From positions 124,001 through 188,000 of the forward strand of contig JAENZE010000003.1 in NCBI GenBank assembly GCA_016841425.1: a stretch of DNA of 64,000 nt, written 5' to 3'. Both the position numbers and the translations under genes were made by a program. How positions within the stretch are numbered: position 1 is the first letter of the stretch; each line of letters starts with the position of its first letter. Origin of the DNA: Syntrophomonas sp. Lineage in GTDB: Bacteria; Bacillota; Syntrophomonadia; Syntrophomonadales; Syntrophomonadaceae. The notes under the pieces were generated by a model, which saw only the letters and a list, made by a program, of their open reading frames with translations, had not been told where the DNA came from and ran no database searches. Of this stretch, positions 35,154-45,058 are shown in pieces.

Positions 35154-37139
35154 TTAAGAAACTTTGAATTGGAGTATCAGGTTGTTTAGTATTTCTGCGC
35201 TTTCGGCCAGTCGGGCAGCGGTAGAATTGATCTCGGAAGCAGCCGTTGCTGCAGTTTCTGTGTGTCGGGCTATTTCCTGGGATCCTGCATTGGATTGTTC
35301 GATGGTAGCTGCAGTAGCCTCTATAGCACGGGTGACGTCCTGCATGGAGGCCATAATATGTTGGATATTCTTGCTGGTATCCCCGGTCAGCTGGGTAAGC
35401 ATATCGGCATCATCAGAGTAGTATTTTCCTGCGGTGGTCATACGTCCGAGGTCTCTGGTAACATTGTTGTTAATGAACCCGAGTAGTTCCTCGGTGTTTT
35501 CCGTAAGGTTCATTATAGAATTTTGTACCTGCTGGGTTAGGCTTTGAATAGCATCGACCGAGTCAGCTGAATCTTCCGCTAGTTTCCGCACTTCTTCAGC
35601 TACCACTGCGAACCCTTTGCCGTGTTCACCAGCCCGGGCGGCTTCTATGGCTGCATTAAGAGCCAGCAGGTTAGTTTGATTGGCTATCTCTGCTATTTTT
35701 CCAGCCATTCCGGATATTTCGTTGATTACTTTAGAATCTTCAATGGCCTTTTCAACTTTACCGCGAATACTGCCATATATCTGGTTGGTTTCGTCCAGAG
35801 ACTTCTTAGATTCATCACGAGTATAAGCGGCCCGCTTTTGAACCTGAAGAGAATTTTCGTAGCCCTGGTCAGCTTCATTGTTTACCTGGGCTAAAGTCGC
35901 GGTAATCTCTTCCGATGAGGCGTTAATTTCTTCCGCTGCTGCAGATACTTCTTCCATTCCAGCGGATATTTCCTCTACTGCTGCTGAAGTCTCCTGCATA
36001 CCAGTGGCGATGTTCTGACTGGATGCGGAAAGCTGCTCGCTGGAAGCCGCCACTTCTTGGGAATTGCGCGCAATATCGATAATCATGTTCTTCAGATTGT
36101 TAATCATATTATTCATGCTGACCAGCAAGTGACCTACTTCATCTTTCCGGTTCAGCATGGATGCCGGGATCTCTACAGTAAGGTCATTCTGGGCTATCTG
36201 TTCGCTATAGCCGGCAGCAGCAGATATAGGTTTGGCTATCTGTGCGCCCAGCCAGAAGGCTATCAAAGCACCGAGCAAAAGAAAGGCCAAGGAGGCAGCC
36301 ATAGTCTTTTGGGACATATTAGTAATACCGGCCATAACTTCATTTTTCTCCCCGGTAACTGCTACTGACCAGCCAGTGCCTTCTACTGGCGCATAACCCA
36401 TAAATTTGGTTTTGCCATCCGTCCACAGATACTCACCAAAACCGGGTTCTCCAACCTTCATTTTTTCCACATGGGCAATAAGGTCAGCAAGTCCGCTGTC
36501 AGCAGGATTATACTGGTCGACTACCAGCTGCTGGTTGGGGTGGGCGATGACGGTTCCTGCTTCATTACACATATATGCATAGCCGGTCTCTCCAAAAGTT
36601 ATTTCTGCTACTTTCTGAGATAACACTCCTGCATCCAAAGCTGCTACCAGGACTCCTTTTATCTTCCCGGCGTCATCTTTGATGGGAACTGCCAGAGTAA
36701 CTACTACACTGGAATCTACCTTACTTACTAAGGGATCTGATATGTTGGACTGACCTTTTAAAGCTTTCTGGAAATAATCCCGGTCTGCCATATTAAAGGC
36801 AACTCCGGTGGTGGTTAAAGCGTCTCCATTTGGGGCAGCTGGCCCGCACATGATATACTCCAGCCTGGAGTTTTCCTTTTTCAGCAGCGGCATCTGTTGT
36901 TCCAGGTCCATAGTCTTGATTGTTTCATTAGCAGCCAGAGTCTCAATGACTGCCAGCTGCTTACTTACTTCATCAGCTACCGCCTGAGCTGCATCTTCAG
37001 CTTTGGTAGATACCTGAGTGTTAATGTTTTCTAATATGGTTTGTGAAGCCAGGCTATAACTGATCCAGCCCAGTCCTCCACACACCAGAAGAACCAGAAT
37101 CACTACATACACGGTCAACTGTGCTCGTACACTTCTCAT
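35154..37139 (-). CDS. Methyl-accepting chemotaxis protein (dCache type)
   Basis: A 661-residue chemoreceptor. The N-terminal membrane helix ([17 protein letters not shown]) is followed by a dCache-like sensor domain (about 35-275, with [17 protein letters not shown]), a second helix near 290, HAMP, and a signalling domain with the tip [20 protein letters not shown] near 490. It is a clear paralogue of the next receptor, sharing the unusual tail segment with [17 protein letters not shown]. The ATG is 661 codons from the stop. It lies between two repeat blocks and has no chemotaxis partners nearby. Confidence 0.92.
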   Translation of the reverse strand: MRSVRAQLTVYVVILVLLVCGGLGWISYSLASQTILENINTQVSTKAEDAAQAVADEVSKQLAVIETLAANETIKTMDLEQQMPLLKKENSRLEYIMCGPAAPNGDALTTTGVAFNMADRDYFQKALKGQSNISDPLVSKVDSSVVVTLAVPIKDDAGKIKGVLVAALDAGVLSQKVAEITFGETGYAYMCNEAGTVIAHPNQQLVVDQYNPADSGLADLIAHVEKMKVGEPGFGEYLWTDGKTKFMGYAPVEGTGWSVAVTGEKNEVMAGITNMSQKTMAASLAFLLLGALIAFWLGAQIAKPISAAAGYSEQIAQNDLTVEIPASMLNRKDEVGHLLVSMNNMINNLKNMIIDIARNSQEVAASSEQLSASSQNIATGMQETSAAVEEISAGMEEVSAAAEEINASSEEITATLAQVNNEADQGYENSLQVQKRAAYTRDESKKSLDETNQIYGSIRGKVEKAIEDSKVINEISGMAGKIAEIANQTNLLALNAAIEAARAGEHGKGFAVVAEEVRKLAEDSADSVDAIQSLTQQVQNSIMNLTENTEELLGFINNNVTRDLGRMTTAGKYYSDDADMLTQLTGDTSKNIQHIMASMQDVTRAIEATAATIEQSNAGSQEIARHTETAATAASEINSTAARLAESAEILNNLILQFKVS

Positions 37140-37439
37140 TATATATCTCTCCCTCTTCGTATAAGTGCGTCCAGTTTAGGCTGTGTTGTGATGTTTTTAA
37201 ACTACCTATGCTATTGCTTTTAGCTGGACTCTTATTAAGTATAATCCCCCCATTTTTTACTTAAGTAATACCCCCCCTTCACTAAGGTCCAATTATTACC
37301 ACCCAAATAAGACCCAAACGTAGTCTATTTATTAAGATTTCTTCACAATTCGAGACATATCCTGCTAATTTTGTGAAAATACAAAAAAATAATAGAAAAT
37401 AGGGACTAAAAGTACCTGGAATAAAAAAATTAGGGCGAG

Positions 37440-37990
37440 GAAGAGGGGTGGACCAGCTTGGGAACACGGAGGATTGCATGAATGATGGGGATAGAGGGGA
37501 CACACCAGGATGAGACTACTGAGTTCTCCAGACGATCTAGCGATGGTGGGAAGTAGGTTGGAATTCTCAAAATAAGGAAAGGGGACACACCAGCCCTTGG
37601 GGAGCTTGGCGGCAGGAATGTCCCCGTGGCAGGTTGAGTGGTTTTTGAGAATAGTAGGAAATGGGGACGAGGGTCTCAGGTTAAGGAAAGGGGACACGCC
37701 TACCGGTTAAGGTCAGGGGACACACCAGCCGGTTAAGGTCAGGGGACACACCAGCCCTTGGGGAACCTGGTGGCAGGAATGTCCCCATTATGTGGCGGCA
37801 GGAATGTCCCCATAATGTGGTGGCAGGAATGTCCCCATAATGTGGTGGCAGGAATGTCCCCGTGGCAGGTTGAGTGGTTTTTGAGAATAGTAGGAAATGG
37901 GGACGAGGGTCTCAGGTTAAGGAACAGGGACACACCTACCCCTATGTTCCTGGTGGCAGGAATGTCCCTGAGTATGTGTCCCGATTACAG
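37440..37990. repeat. Intergenic hairpin-repeat block D, with 78-bp duplication
   Basis: The largest block. A 78-base segment is present twice without a mismatch (37611-37688 and 37847-37924). Between the copies are two AGGTCAGGGGACACACC units and four tandem GGCAGGAATGTCCCC units (37772, 37797, 37822, 37847) with a 25-base period. The hairpin ends GGGGACA and TGTCCCC recur throughout. The flanking 37140-37439 has no gene or clear signal. Short open frames through the block are repeat artefacts. Confidence 0.85.
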
Positions 37991-38016
37991 GCAGTAATGT
38001 CCCAGTATTATATAGG

Positions 38017-40122
38017 TTATGCGATTTGAGCTTGAGATTTGTCCTTGTCGTTCGGGAATAGTTCTTCCAGGGGTGGTTCGACACCGGTCCTATTAACATC
38101 GCTCATGACGGCTCTGCCTTTATTGCTGCTTTCGTCCAGTTTGAACTGCTGCATGAGTTCGTATAGAATTCCAGCACTTTCGGCCAGTCTTTCCGAAGCG
38201 CTGTTTATTTCCATGGCAGCGGTAGCTGCAGTTTCAGTGTTGCGGGCAATTTCCTGGGAGCCGGCACTGGCTTGCTGGGCGGTTGCAGCAGTAGCTTCAA
38301 TGGCTCGAGTGACTTCCTGCATGGAAAGCAGCAGCTGATTCATATTTTTGCTGGTATCTGATGTAAGGTCTGACCAGGTATCTGCATCCTGACTATAATA
38401 TCTGCCGGCATCAACGGTACGGCCATAGTCAATGATTACGGTGCCGTTGATGAATTCCAGCAATTGGCTGGTGATATTGACCAGGTTTTGCAATGCTCCC
38501 TGTACCTGCCCGGTCAAGCCGTGAATTCCTTCTACAGTGGAAGAAGAATCTTCGGCCAGTTTTCTAACTTCTTCAGCTACAACTGCAAATCCTTTGCCGT
38601 GTTCACCAGCTCGGGCAGCCTCAATGGCTGCGTTTAAAGCCAGGAGGTTAGTCTGGTTGGCGATATCGGAAATGTTTACGGCCAGACTGTTAATCTGATC
38701 TATTACCTTGGCTTCTTCTACAGCTTTTTCCAGCTGGACTTTGATTCCGGTATATATTTTTTCAGATTTATCCTTGGCTTCAGTAGCTTCCCGTTCTGTA
38801 TACCGGGCCCGTTTTTTAATAGGTACCGAATCTTCAAAGCCTTTCTGGGCCATTGCATTAACCTCAATAACCGCTGATGTAATTTCCTCGGTTGAGGCAT
38901 TAATCTCTTCGGTGGCTGCTGATACTTCCTGCATACCAGCGACTATTTCTTCTACTGAAGCTGAAGTTTGCTGCATGCCGGTAGCAATATTTTCGCTGGA
39001 TGCTGCCAGTTGATCACTGGATGCCGCTACTTCCTGGGCGTTCAAAAGGATATTGCTCATGGTTATTTTTAAACTCTTTACCATATTATCAAGGCTGCGG
39101 GCCATTTCGCCTAGTTCGTCGGTTTGCTTCAGATATTTTTCTTCAATCTTTACAGTGAGATCCCCTCCGGCTATTAAGGCAGCATGCCCTGAAGCCGCCC
39201 TGATGGGGTTGGATATGACTGTTCCTAACCAAAAAGCAACTAAGGAACCGAGAATAATGAAGGCCAGCGCAGCAAAGATGATGTTGAGTTTCATTTTTTC
39301 TACTCCGGCCATTAGTTCACTTTCAGGTGCAGTGACCGCTATTGACCAATCCGTATTTGGCACTTGAGCAAAAGACATTAGTTTAACAGAATTGTCAGTC
39401 CAGGTGTATTTGCCAAATCCGGACTCGCCGGCAATCATTTTGTCAACCAGTACCAGCAATTCAGTTACATTGTTTTTGCTGTCCTGGTAAGGATTATAGG
39501 TATTGATCATGTCGTGATTGGGATGTGCAATTACGGTCCCCTCTTTATTAATCATATATCCATAACCGGTTTCGCCAAATTCAAGGTTTTCAACCACATG
39601 GCTCAAGACTTCGGCATCAAATATAGCCGAGAGGACTCCCACGATATTGCCTCCAGCATCCTTAATGGGCGCTGCGGCCACTACGATAAGGCTGTTAGTT
39701 ACCTTGCTGATTAATGGTTCAGATATGTTGGATTGTCCTTGCATAGCCTTTTTGAAATATTCCCGATCGGCACCATTGGAAAGTGACCCGTCAGTTCCAT
39801 GAAAAGTACCGTCTTTTTCCATAAGTCCTATCATCGAATAGCCCATTCGGTTACTTTCGGCCTGTAAAACAGGCATCATCTGGTTTACATCCATGCTCTT
39901 AACTACCGGCGTTGAGGTCAGAGTTGCCAGGGTATTTACGTTAGCATCTACCTGCTGGCTGACCATGGCGGCTACATCTTGCGCCTTGGCCAGTGCGCTT
40001 CCCTCGATTGATTCTGCCAGTGATTTGGATGCCATATTATATGCAATCAATCCGCATCCCGAGCATACCAGAATAACAACCATTACAACATAAACCGTTA
40101 GTTTTGTACGCAAACTTCTCAT
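38017..40122 (-). CDS. Methyl-accepting chemotaxis protein (dCache type)
   Basis: A 701-residue chemoreceptor: N-terminal helix ([19 protein letters not shown]), dCache-like sensor domain (about 35-280, with [15 protein letters not shown]), a second helix near 290, HAMP, and a signalling domain with the tip [20 protein letters not shown] near 490. The C-terminus is about 40 residues longer than its paralogue at 35154, with a polar tail ending [10 protein letters not shown]. No NWETF-type CheR-binding pentapeptide is visible. It is probably a duplicate of the neighbouring receptor that has diverged in its ligand domain. Confidence 0.92.
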   Translation of the reverse strand: MRSLRTKLTVYVVMVVILVCSGCGLIAYNMASKSLAESIEGSALAKAQDVAAMVSQQVDANVNTLATLTSTPVVKSMDVNQMMPVLQAESNRMGYSMIGLMEKDGTFHGTDGSLSNGADREYFKKAMQGQSNISEPLISKVTNSLIVVAAAPIKDAGGNIVGVLSAIFDAEVLSHVVENLEFGETGYGYMINKEGTVIAHPNHDMINTYNPYQDSKNNVTELLVLVDKMIAGESGFGKYTWTDNSVKLMSFAQVPNTDWSIAVTAPESELMAGVEKMKLNIIFAALAFIILGSLVAFWLGTVISNPIRAASGHAALIAGGDLTVKIEEKYLKQTDELGEMARSLDNMVKSLKITMSNILLNAQEVAASSDQLAASSENIATGMQQTSASVEEIVAGMQEVSAATEEINASTEEITSAVIEVNAMAQKGFEDSVPIKKRARYTEREATEAKDKSEKIYTGIKVQLEKAVEEAKVIDQINSLAVNISDIANQTNLLALNAAIEAARAGEHGKGFAVVAEEVRKLAEDSSSTVEGIHGLTGQVQGALQNLVNITSQLLEFINGTVIIDYGRTVDAGRYYSQDADTWSDLTSDTSKNMNQLLLSMQEVTRAIEATAATAQQASAGSQEIARNTETAATAAMEINSASERLAESAGILYELMQQFKLDESSNKGRAVMSDVNRTGVEPPLEELFPNDKDKSQAQIA

Positions 40123-40382
40123 TACACTCGCCCTCCCATTTTTACATTCTCCCGTCGCTTCCTCGCCATTAATTAATTGGCACTAAAAATAGTAAGACTA
40201 ACTTATTTGGCATACAACATAAATATATTTTATATTTTTCGAATTAAACAAGGAAATACTTTAATTTAATAGACTAAAATCCTATATTATCAAATTTATT
40301 ATATATAATCGGCATCATTTAACATGCCCGGGAACATACTGGAAGAATCAGGGAGAGCGAAAAAGGAGGAATGGAGCGGAAG

Positions 40383-40580
40383 ATGTCGAAACTTGCAAAA
40401 CAAATCACATTATGGGATAATGATGATGACCTTCATTTTCATTCTAATTTATATTCTTATGAAACCCGTGCACACGGGTTTTTTTGTCGGGCAAACTACT
40501 CCCCTGGGGAAAGAGCAATTAAGAGTTTTAATGCGGGTTCAGATTTGCAGATATATAAAAAATGGCTCACTCAGCAGTGA
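40383..40580 (+). CDS. Putative small protein (65 aa), doubtful
   Basis: It opens MSKLAKQITLWDNDDDLHFH and is polar throughout. An AGGAGG stands at 40364-40369, too close to ATG 40371 and rather far from ATG 40383. A terminator-like hairpin with a T-run lies inside the frame at 40462-40485, so a full-length mRNA would be rare. Either the frame is chance, or it is a short leader-type gene subject to attenuation. Confidence 0.3.
   Translation: MSKLAKQITLWDNDDDLHFHSNLYSYETRAHGFFCRANYSPGERAIKSFNAGSDLQIYKKWLTQQ
40462..40485 (+). terminator. Rho-independent terminator on the plus strand
   Basis: AAACCCG and CGGGTTT pair around TGCACA, followed by TTTT. No plus-strand gene ends nearby, so it would end a short transcript starting about 150 bases upstream (a TATAAT is at 40304-40309). 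A small RNA is possible. Confidence 0.6.
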
Positions 40581-40606
40581 ACCATCTTTAAGTAGAAGAG
40601 CAGCGA

Positions 40607-40768
40607 TTAGTCCATGGGCCCGCCTTCCCAGTATTGCCTAACTTTCCGTAAGCCATAGGCTCCGAAATAGAGACCATTGACAAACGCTAGAGGGATGGCC
40701 ATGGCTCCAAAGGTATTAAATTTCTGTTTAAGATCTTCCTTACCGTCAGTCGTTCTGTATCTAGTCAA
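40607..40768 (-). CDS. Small membrane protein (53 aa)
   Basis: A short gene starting at TTG 40768 after AAAGGAGGG. The product opens MTRYRTTDGKEDLKQKF, continues into a hydrophobic segment GAMAIPLAFVNGLYFGAYGL, and ends in a basic tail RKVRQYWEGGPMD. Coding is supported by the very good ribosome site and a membrane-protein-like composition. I do not recognise the family. Confidence 0.6.
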   Translation of the reverse strand: MTRYRTTDGKEDLKQKFNTFGAMAIPLAFVNGLYFGAYGLRKVRQYWEGGPMD

Positions 40769-40829
40769 TTGTATCCCTCCTTTCTTTTATTTTTAACAGT
40801 TAGGAGAGAAATATTGCAGGATATAATTA

Positions 40830-40934
40830 TCACTTTTTGTTACTTACGGTAGGAATGACTTTAAAAAACAGTAGATACAATAATGTTCCGCCAATTAAGA
40901 GAATAAAAAATAAACTTAATATTTTAATAAACAT
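40830..40934 (-). CDS. Small membrane peptide (34 aa)
   Basis: ATG 40934 is preceded by GGGTGATT. The peptide is a single hydrophobic helix (ILSLFFILLIGGTLLYLLFF) followed by KVIPTVSNKK. It precedes the 53-residue gene on the same strand by 61 bases. It is short, so chance is not excluded, but the composition is typical of small membrane proteins. Confidence 0.45.
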   Translation of the reverse strand: MFIKILSLFFILLIGGTLLYLLFFKVIPTVSNKK

Positions 40935-41098
40935 AAAGCAATCACCCGTATTTAATTTATACTAAAATTTGCTTATTAATACATTATAAAAAGATTGGAT
41001 TTGCAGATAGGAATGGATATGGAGCTCCTCGCTGGATAAACCGGCTGCCGGACAGATGAGGCGCATTTAATTGACTTAATATTCCGGCAGACGGGAGC

Positions 41099-42184
41099 TT
41101 AGTTGAAGGGCACTTCTTCTTCCTGAATCGGTCGGGTGATCATAATGGTTTTTAAACGAGATAAATCTATCTCACGAGGATTGGGGATTCGTTTTTTGTC
41201 TTTATCAAGTACTATTTTAAGTTTGGGTCGGGTGGGGTTGTTCTTATTGGCGTCTACAACTATACCAATATCGCCGGTGGTAAGCTGTACAAAGCTTCCT
41301 ATTGGATAAATGGCTACATTGGATTTTAAAGCCATTACACAATCATAATCCAGATAACTGCCAGCCATGCGGGTTAAAATATTTAGAGCCTGATTAACAT
41401 TATAGGCAGGTCGATATGGCCGGTCTGCTAAAAGAGCATCATAAACGTCTGCTGCTGCTACTATCCTGGCATGCTGATGTATGTCATATCCAACTAGTCC
41501 ACGAGGATAACCATTTCCGTCCCATCGTTCATGATGCTGGTAGGCAATGTGAGCTGAGAGCAGAGATATTTCCATATATTCTCTAAGTATATTAAAGCCA
41601 TATTCAGTATGCCGCTTTATTTCATTGAACTCTTCCGGAGTCAGATCACCAGGCTTGTTAAGTACTTCCTTATCAATTTTGGTCTTGCCAATATCGTGCA
41701 GCAGTGCCCCCACTCCAAGTTCCTTGAGTTTTAGCTCGTTGTAACCCAGGGTAAGGGCGGTAATAATAGAAAGAATGCATACATTAACTGAATGACCAAA
41801 AGTATAATCATCAAAGCTCCGTATGTCAGTAAGATGAACAAGTATATTCTTGTTATCCAGTAATTCATCTATTATGTTGTTTACTATGTTTTTTACAGCA
41901 TGGACATTGAAATTGCTTTTTTTCTCCAGGTTAACGAAGCTGCTTTTTATGACCTTGACAGTTTCAGCCCTGGTTTTCTCTGATACAATATCGTTTATTA
42001 ATACTTCATCGTCTAGCAATCCGTCTTTAATAAAGATAGATGCAATGCCTAGTTCACCTAGTCGTTTAATGTATTTCTCTGTCAGAGCCATACCGGAACT
42101 AAGCAATATACGACTATCACTGTCGATTATTGTCCGTGCTACGATCATATCTGGTCTTAAATTGTCAGTTTTAATTCTTCTCAC
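41099..42184 (-). CDS. HD-GYP domain cyclic-di-GMP phosphodiesterase
   Basis: A 361-residue soluble protein. The N-terminal 90 residues resemble the domain often found before HD-GYP. The HD-GYP domain itself runs from about 120 to 285: FGHSVNVCILS, LLHDIGKTKIDKEVL near 163, HTEYGFNIL near 193, HHERWDGNGYPRGL near 217, and DVYDALLADRPYR near 248. All metal and GYP residues are intact. It should degrade cyclic di-GMP to pGpG/GMP and thereby affect motility or surface behaviour, in keeping with the nearby chemoreceptors. A C-terminal beta-rich tail (about 60 residues) is extra. It starts with GTG after AAAGGTGA. Confidence 0.92.
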   Translation of the reverse strand: MRRIKTDNLRPDMIVARTIIDSDSRILLSSGMALTEKYIKRLGELGIASIFIKDGLLDDEVLINDIVSEKTRAETVKVIKSSFVNLEKKSNFNVHAVKNIVNNIIDELLDNKNILVHLTDIRSFDDYTFGHSVNVCILSIITALTLGYNELKLKELGVGALLHDIGKTKIDKEVLNKPGDLTPEEFNEIKRHTEYGFNILREYMEISLLSAHIAYQHHERWDGNGYPRGLVGYDIHQHARIVAAADVYDALLADRPYRPAYNVNQALNILTRMAGSYLDYDCVMALKSNVAIYPIGSFVQLTTGDIGIVVDANKNNPTRPKLKIVLDKDKKRIPNPREIDLSRLKTIMITRPIQEEEVPFN

Positions 42185-42457
42185 AAAATCACCTTTATGC
42201 TAAAGCTGATATATTATATCGAATAAAAAGGCATATTACCTTAATTTCGTTATGCAGAAAATACTTCCTGCAAATAAATGAACAATATTTTCAATTGTTA
42301 ATCGAGGAGAAATAACATATATTTAGTTAGTATTACATCTATAGTATCTCCATTAACCTATCCTTAGGAATGACGGATTAAAGGATGAGTTGCTATATCA
42401 AAGGCAAAATGGTACATTACATGTAAATAGAGGCGACATTACCACAGGAGAATAATT

Positions 42458-44458
42458 ATGAAGAAACCAAAAAATTTCTTTCCCCGGCCTGTTTTGAAAA
42501 GCTTTGTCGATGATATAAAAAAATTAGTAGGAAATAACGAAGGCCGAATGATCATATTAGAAATGATGGAAGATATACCGTATGAACTAAGACCTGATCT
42601 CATACAGAACCTTAGTTCATTTTACGACCCGGACCTGGTTGGCTTTTTTTATCTGTTAAGATTAGAGTACGGCCGGGAGTTTGAAGTTGTATGCAACCGG
42701 GTTTTGGAAAAGTATAGTATGGCTGGAATTGATACTACTCCACCTCAGATATTTGCGGGGGTGTTCCAGGGTGCTTATGCTAGCATGACCCGTCACTGTG
42801 GCCGCCTTGCTGTTGATGTAGCCTGGTCTACGGGAAATAATAAGGTGCAGGCCGAATGTTTCTATTTGACTTTCAATCCGGATGGTATTCACAGCTTTTT
42901 TCTGGTAGAAGGAATGAATGAGCATCGATATGAGTCGGACCGTAAATTTTTGAAAGATATGGTTCCGCTGAGTTTTGAAGAAGTATGCTTTCTAGTATCA
43001 CGGGCTTATGATTATAATATTCGTCACATGAGCAAGCCTGCGCCGGGCCGGTTTCTATATAACAAATATTTGAATCAGATGGCAAGATTCTCGAATGACT
43101 GGCAGAGAAAGCTTATTGATAAACTATCCATAAGATTAACTCCAAGACAGATAGTCAACAGCCTCTTTCATGCTGTTAAAAATCAGGATATTGACTATGT
43201 GTATGCTGTGCTCCCGGGAGGGAGCTATTCAGAGAAAGGCGGATTGGATTCAACATTGCTGCTGCAGGGTAACATGCTGGTTGAAGGTGGAGTCACTGAT
43301 GCCCAGGGAAATCATGAGCATGTTGGTATCAGCGCTTATGCCATAACTCTAGAAGAACGTCAGCTTCTCCGCCATGAATATGAAATTAGGTTGGCTCGAA
43401 ATGCTGATCGGTCCTGGCATATCGACTACATGAAAAATATTGGCACCGAAAAAGTGGGACCTAATGCCTCCATCAATCCTTTTGATAAAGAGATATTCTG
43501 CCGTGTTTATGAGATTATCAATCTTGATCTTTTATTTGACATCATTGACAAAGTAGACGATATAAGGGAGGTCAAAGAGCTGCCTTATGGAATGCATATG
43601 CGTATTACCTGCAGTGAAGAGGATTTTACCACGCCTGTTTCAATTTTAAGCGATGTTCTGGCTGATCTGGTTATCAATGGTGAAGAATTTGTAGTCATGA
43701 GCAGAGACTATAATGCTATATTAGATTTTGATAGTATACTTACCCGTAATATAAATTATCCCGCAGTTAAAATGGGTGAATATGAAGTGAACGTATTGAC
43801 AGCCTTCCGTTATCTGGGAGGACAGTATTTAAGGTTTGAGGATCTGCTGCTGCAAGATGAGGGTGACAGCATTTTTGAGGATGGAATGCGCTTTATAAGC
43901 ACGCGTTATCTGGTCAAAGATCGCGATACGGTTCTTAAACAGATAAATTCTCTGGAAAACATCGCTTACAGCTTCACAGATGATTGTGATGTATTCTATC
44001 AGTTAGAAGGGGATGATGATGAGGGCAAATTTCTGGCGGAATATATGGTGGGTATGAATTGGATTACCCTGTCGACCTTTGGAGATCGCGATATGAACCA
44101 GGCCCGCAAGAATTTTGAAAATAAAATGTACGAGTGCCTGGAATTTGATGGCCTGGAGGTTCGAAAAGAGGGTATATTCGACATCCTGACTTCAGACTTA
44201 AAAAAGGAATATCCGGATTTGGAGCAGTTCCTTAAGGATGTATACTTGAACAAGTGGTTTAATTCCCGACTGCCTATTCTGCATGGAATGAGTCCTTCCG
44301 AAGCCTGCCAGACTGAGGAGGGAACCCGCCTGTTATGGGCCATGTTTAAAAGAATAAAAGATAAAAATAGAGGGAAATATCTCTCTGGTGGTCCGAAATA
44401 TATTCAGCTGAATGAGTATATAAGAAAGTTAGAGCAAAAAAAACATAAAAACATATGA
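42458..44458 (+). CDS. Large uncharacterised protein (666 aa)
   Basis: A long soluble protein with no membrane segments, opening MKKPKNFFPRPVLKSFVDDI. I cannot name the bulk of it. The last 70 residues contain NSRLPILHGMSPSEACQTEE and then GTRLLWAMFKRI, a pattern reminiscent of the C-terminal toxin-binding domain of Xre/MbcA/ParS-type proteins and of SEC-C-linked proteins (W..., GxTPxEA..T..G...L). It has acidic patches (GDDDEGKF). The ATG follows ACAGGAG. It ends just ahead of the ilv-leu promoter and has no functional neighbour. The composition is like the rest of the chromosome. Confidence 0.75.
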   Translation: MKKPKNFFPRPVLKSFVDDIKKLVGNNEGRMIILEMMEDIPYELRPDLIQNLSSFYDPDLVGFFYLLRLEYGREFEVVCNRVLEKYSMAGIDTTPPQIFAGVFQGAYASMTRHCGRLAVDVAWSTGNNKVQAECFYLTFNPDGIHSFFLVEGMNEHRYESDRKFLKDMVPLSFEEVCFLVSRAYDYNIRHMSKPAPGRFLYNKYLNQMARFSNDWQRKLIDKLSIRLTPRQIVNSLFHAVKNQDIDYVYAVLPGGSYSEKGGLDSTLLLQGNMLVEGGVTDAQGNHEHVGISAYAITLEERQLLRHEYEIRLARNADRSWHIDYMKNIGTEKVGPNASINPFDKEIFCRVYEIINLDLLFDIIDKVDDIREVKELPYGMHMRITCSEEDFTTPVSILSDVLADLVINGEEFVVMSRDYNAILDFDSILTRNINYPAVKMGEYEVNVLTAFRYLGGQYLRFEDLLLQDEGDSIFEDGMRFISTRYLVKDRDTVLKQINSLENIAYSFTDDCDVFYQLEGDDDEGKFLAEYMVGMNWITLSTFGDRDMNQARKNFENKMYECLEFDGLEVRKEGIFDILTSDLKKEYPDLEQFLKDVYLNKWFNSRLPILHGMSPSEACQTEEGTRLLWAMFKRIKDKNRGKYLSGGPKYIQLNEYIRKLEQKKHKNI

Positions 44459-44466
44459 TTACGCTA

Positions 44467-44495
44467 TTGACACCAACCTGTGCTTTAAATATACT
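44467..44495 (+). promoter_or_regulatory. Promoter of the ilv-leu operon
   Basis: TTGACA (44467-44472) and TATACT (44490-44495) are exactly 17 bases apart. The start of transcription would fall just before the T-box stem I. It begins 8 bases after the stop of the upstream gene. Confidence 0.85.
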
Positions 44496-44499
44496 CTAT

Positions 44500-44790
44500 A
44501 GATAACCATATAAATTAAGGCTATGACAGGAACTGACATGTGGAATCACTTGATAACAGAGAACCGGAAAGGCTGAGATCCGGGATCAATATTTCATGTG
44601 GTGCTCATCCTCGAGCCGCTATCTGAAAGGCATTCCAGCCTAGTAGGTGATGCCGGACGAAAAAAGTCCGTTAACAAGTAGGCATATGGTATTTATGTGC
44701 ATCATAAGAGGTTGTGTTTTTACACGGCAACCAGGGTGGTACCGCGGGATATCCCTCTCGTCCCTGAAATTGGGCGAGAGGGTTTTTTAT
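44500..44790 (+). promoter_or_regulatory. T-box leader (probable leucine specifier)
   Basis: The T-box core AGGGTGGTACCGCG is at 44733-44746. The terminator CCCTCTCG...CGAGAGGG plus a T-run is at 44753-44788. In stem I, AGAGA, CCGGaaaGGCTGagatCCGG and a later CTCATCCTCGAG segment fit the family layout. The CTC at 44604-44606 is the best specifier candidate, which would make uncharged leucine tRNA the signal, as in the Bacillus ilv-leu operon. The specifier is inferred by eye. The T-box itself is certain. Confidence 0.93.
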
Positions 44791-44842
44791 ACATTTTTTT
44801 GGGTGATAACATTTAGAATTTTCTTAAAAAGGGGTGGAACAT

Positions 44843-45001
44843 ATGGCACTTAAATTTTATATTGATGGTGAGTATTATGATGAGGATAATGCCAGGGTGT
44901 CAGTGTTCGATTACGGTTACCTAAATGGAGATGGTGTTTCCGAAGGTATCAGGGCTTATCATAACAGCGTATTCCGACTTAAGGAGCATGTTGGCCGGTA
45001 A
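44843..45001 (+). pseudogene. ilvE: Truncated ilvE (branched-chain aminotransferase) relic
   Basis: Fifty-two codons remain from the N-terminus of a branched-chain aminotransferase: [20 protein letters not shown], then [20 protein letters not shown] and RLKEH, ending VGR and TAA. The intact enzyme is about 290-300 residues, so the PLP-lysine region is gone. The start codon and ribosome site (AAAAGGGGTGG) survive. It sits exactly where a first structural gene would be, between the T-box terminator and ilvD. An internal deletion during operon remodelling is the likely origin. The short peptide could still be made. Confidence 0.85.
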
Positions 45002-45058
45002 AATCATTCAAAACCACCATACTGCTTATCCTGCAGGTGTGGAAAGGAGAAGAAACGG

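Noticed and set aside
37772-37861. Evenly spaced repeats resembling a CRISPR array
   Set aside because: Units are 15 bases with nearly identical 10-base gaps, no unique spacers and no cas genes; the units are parts of the hairpin-repeat family.
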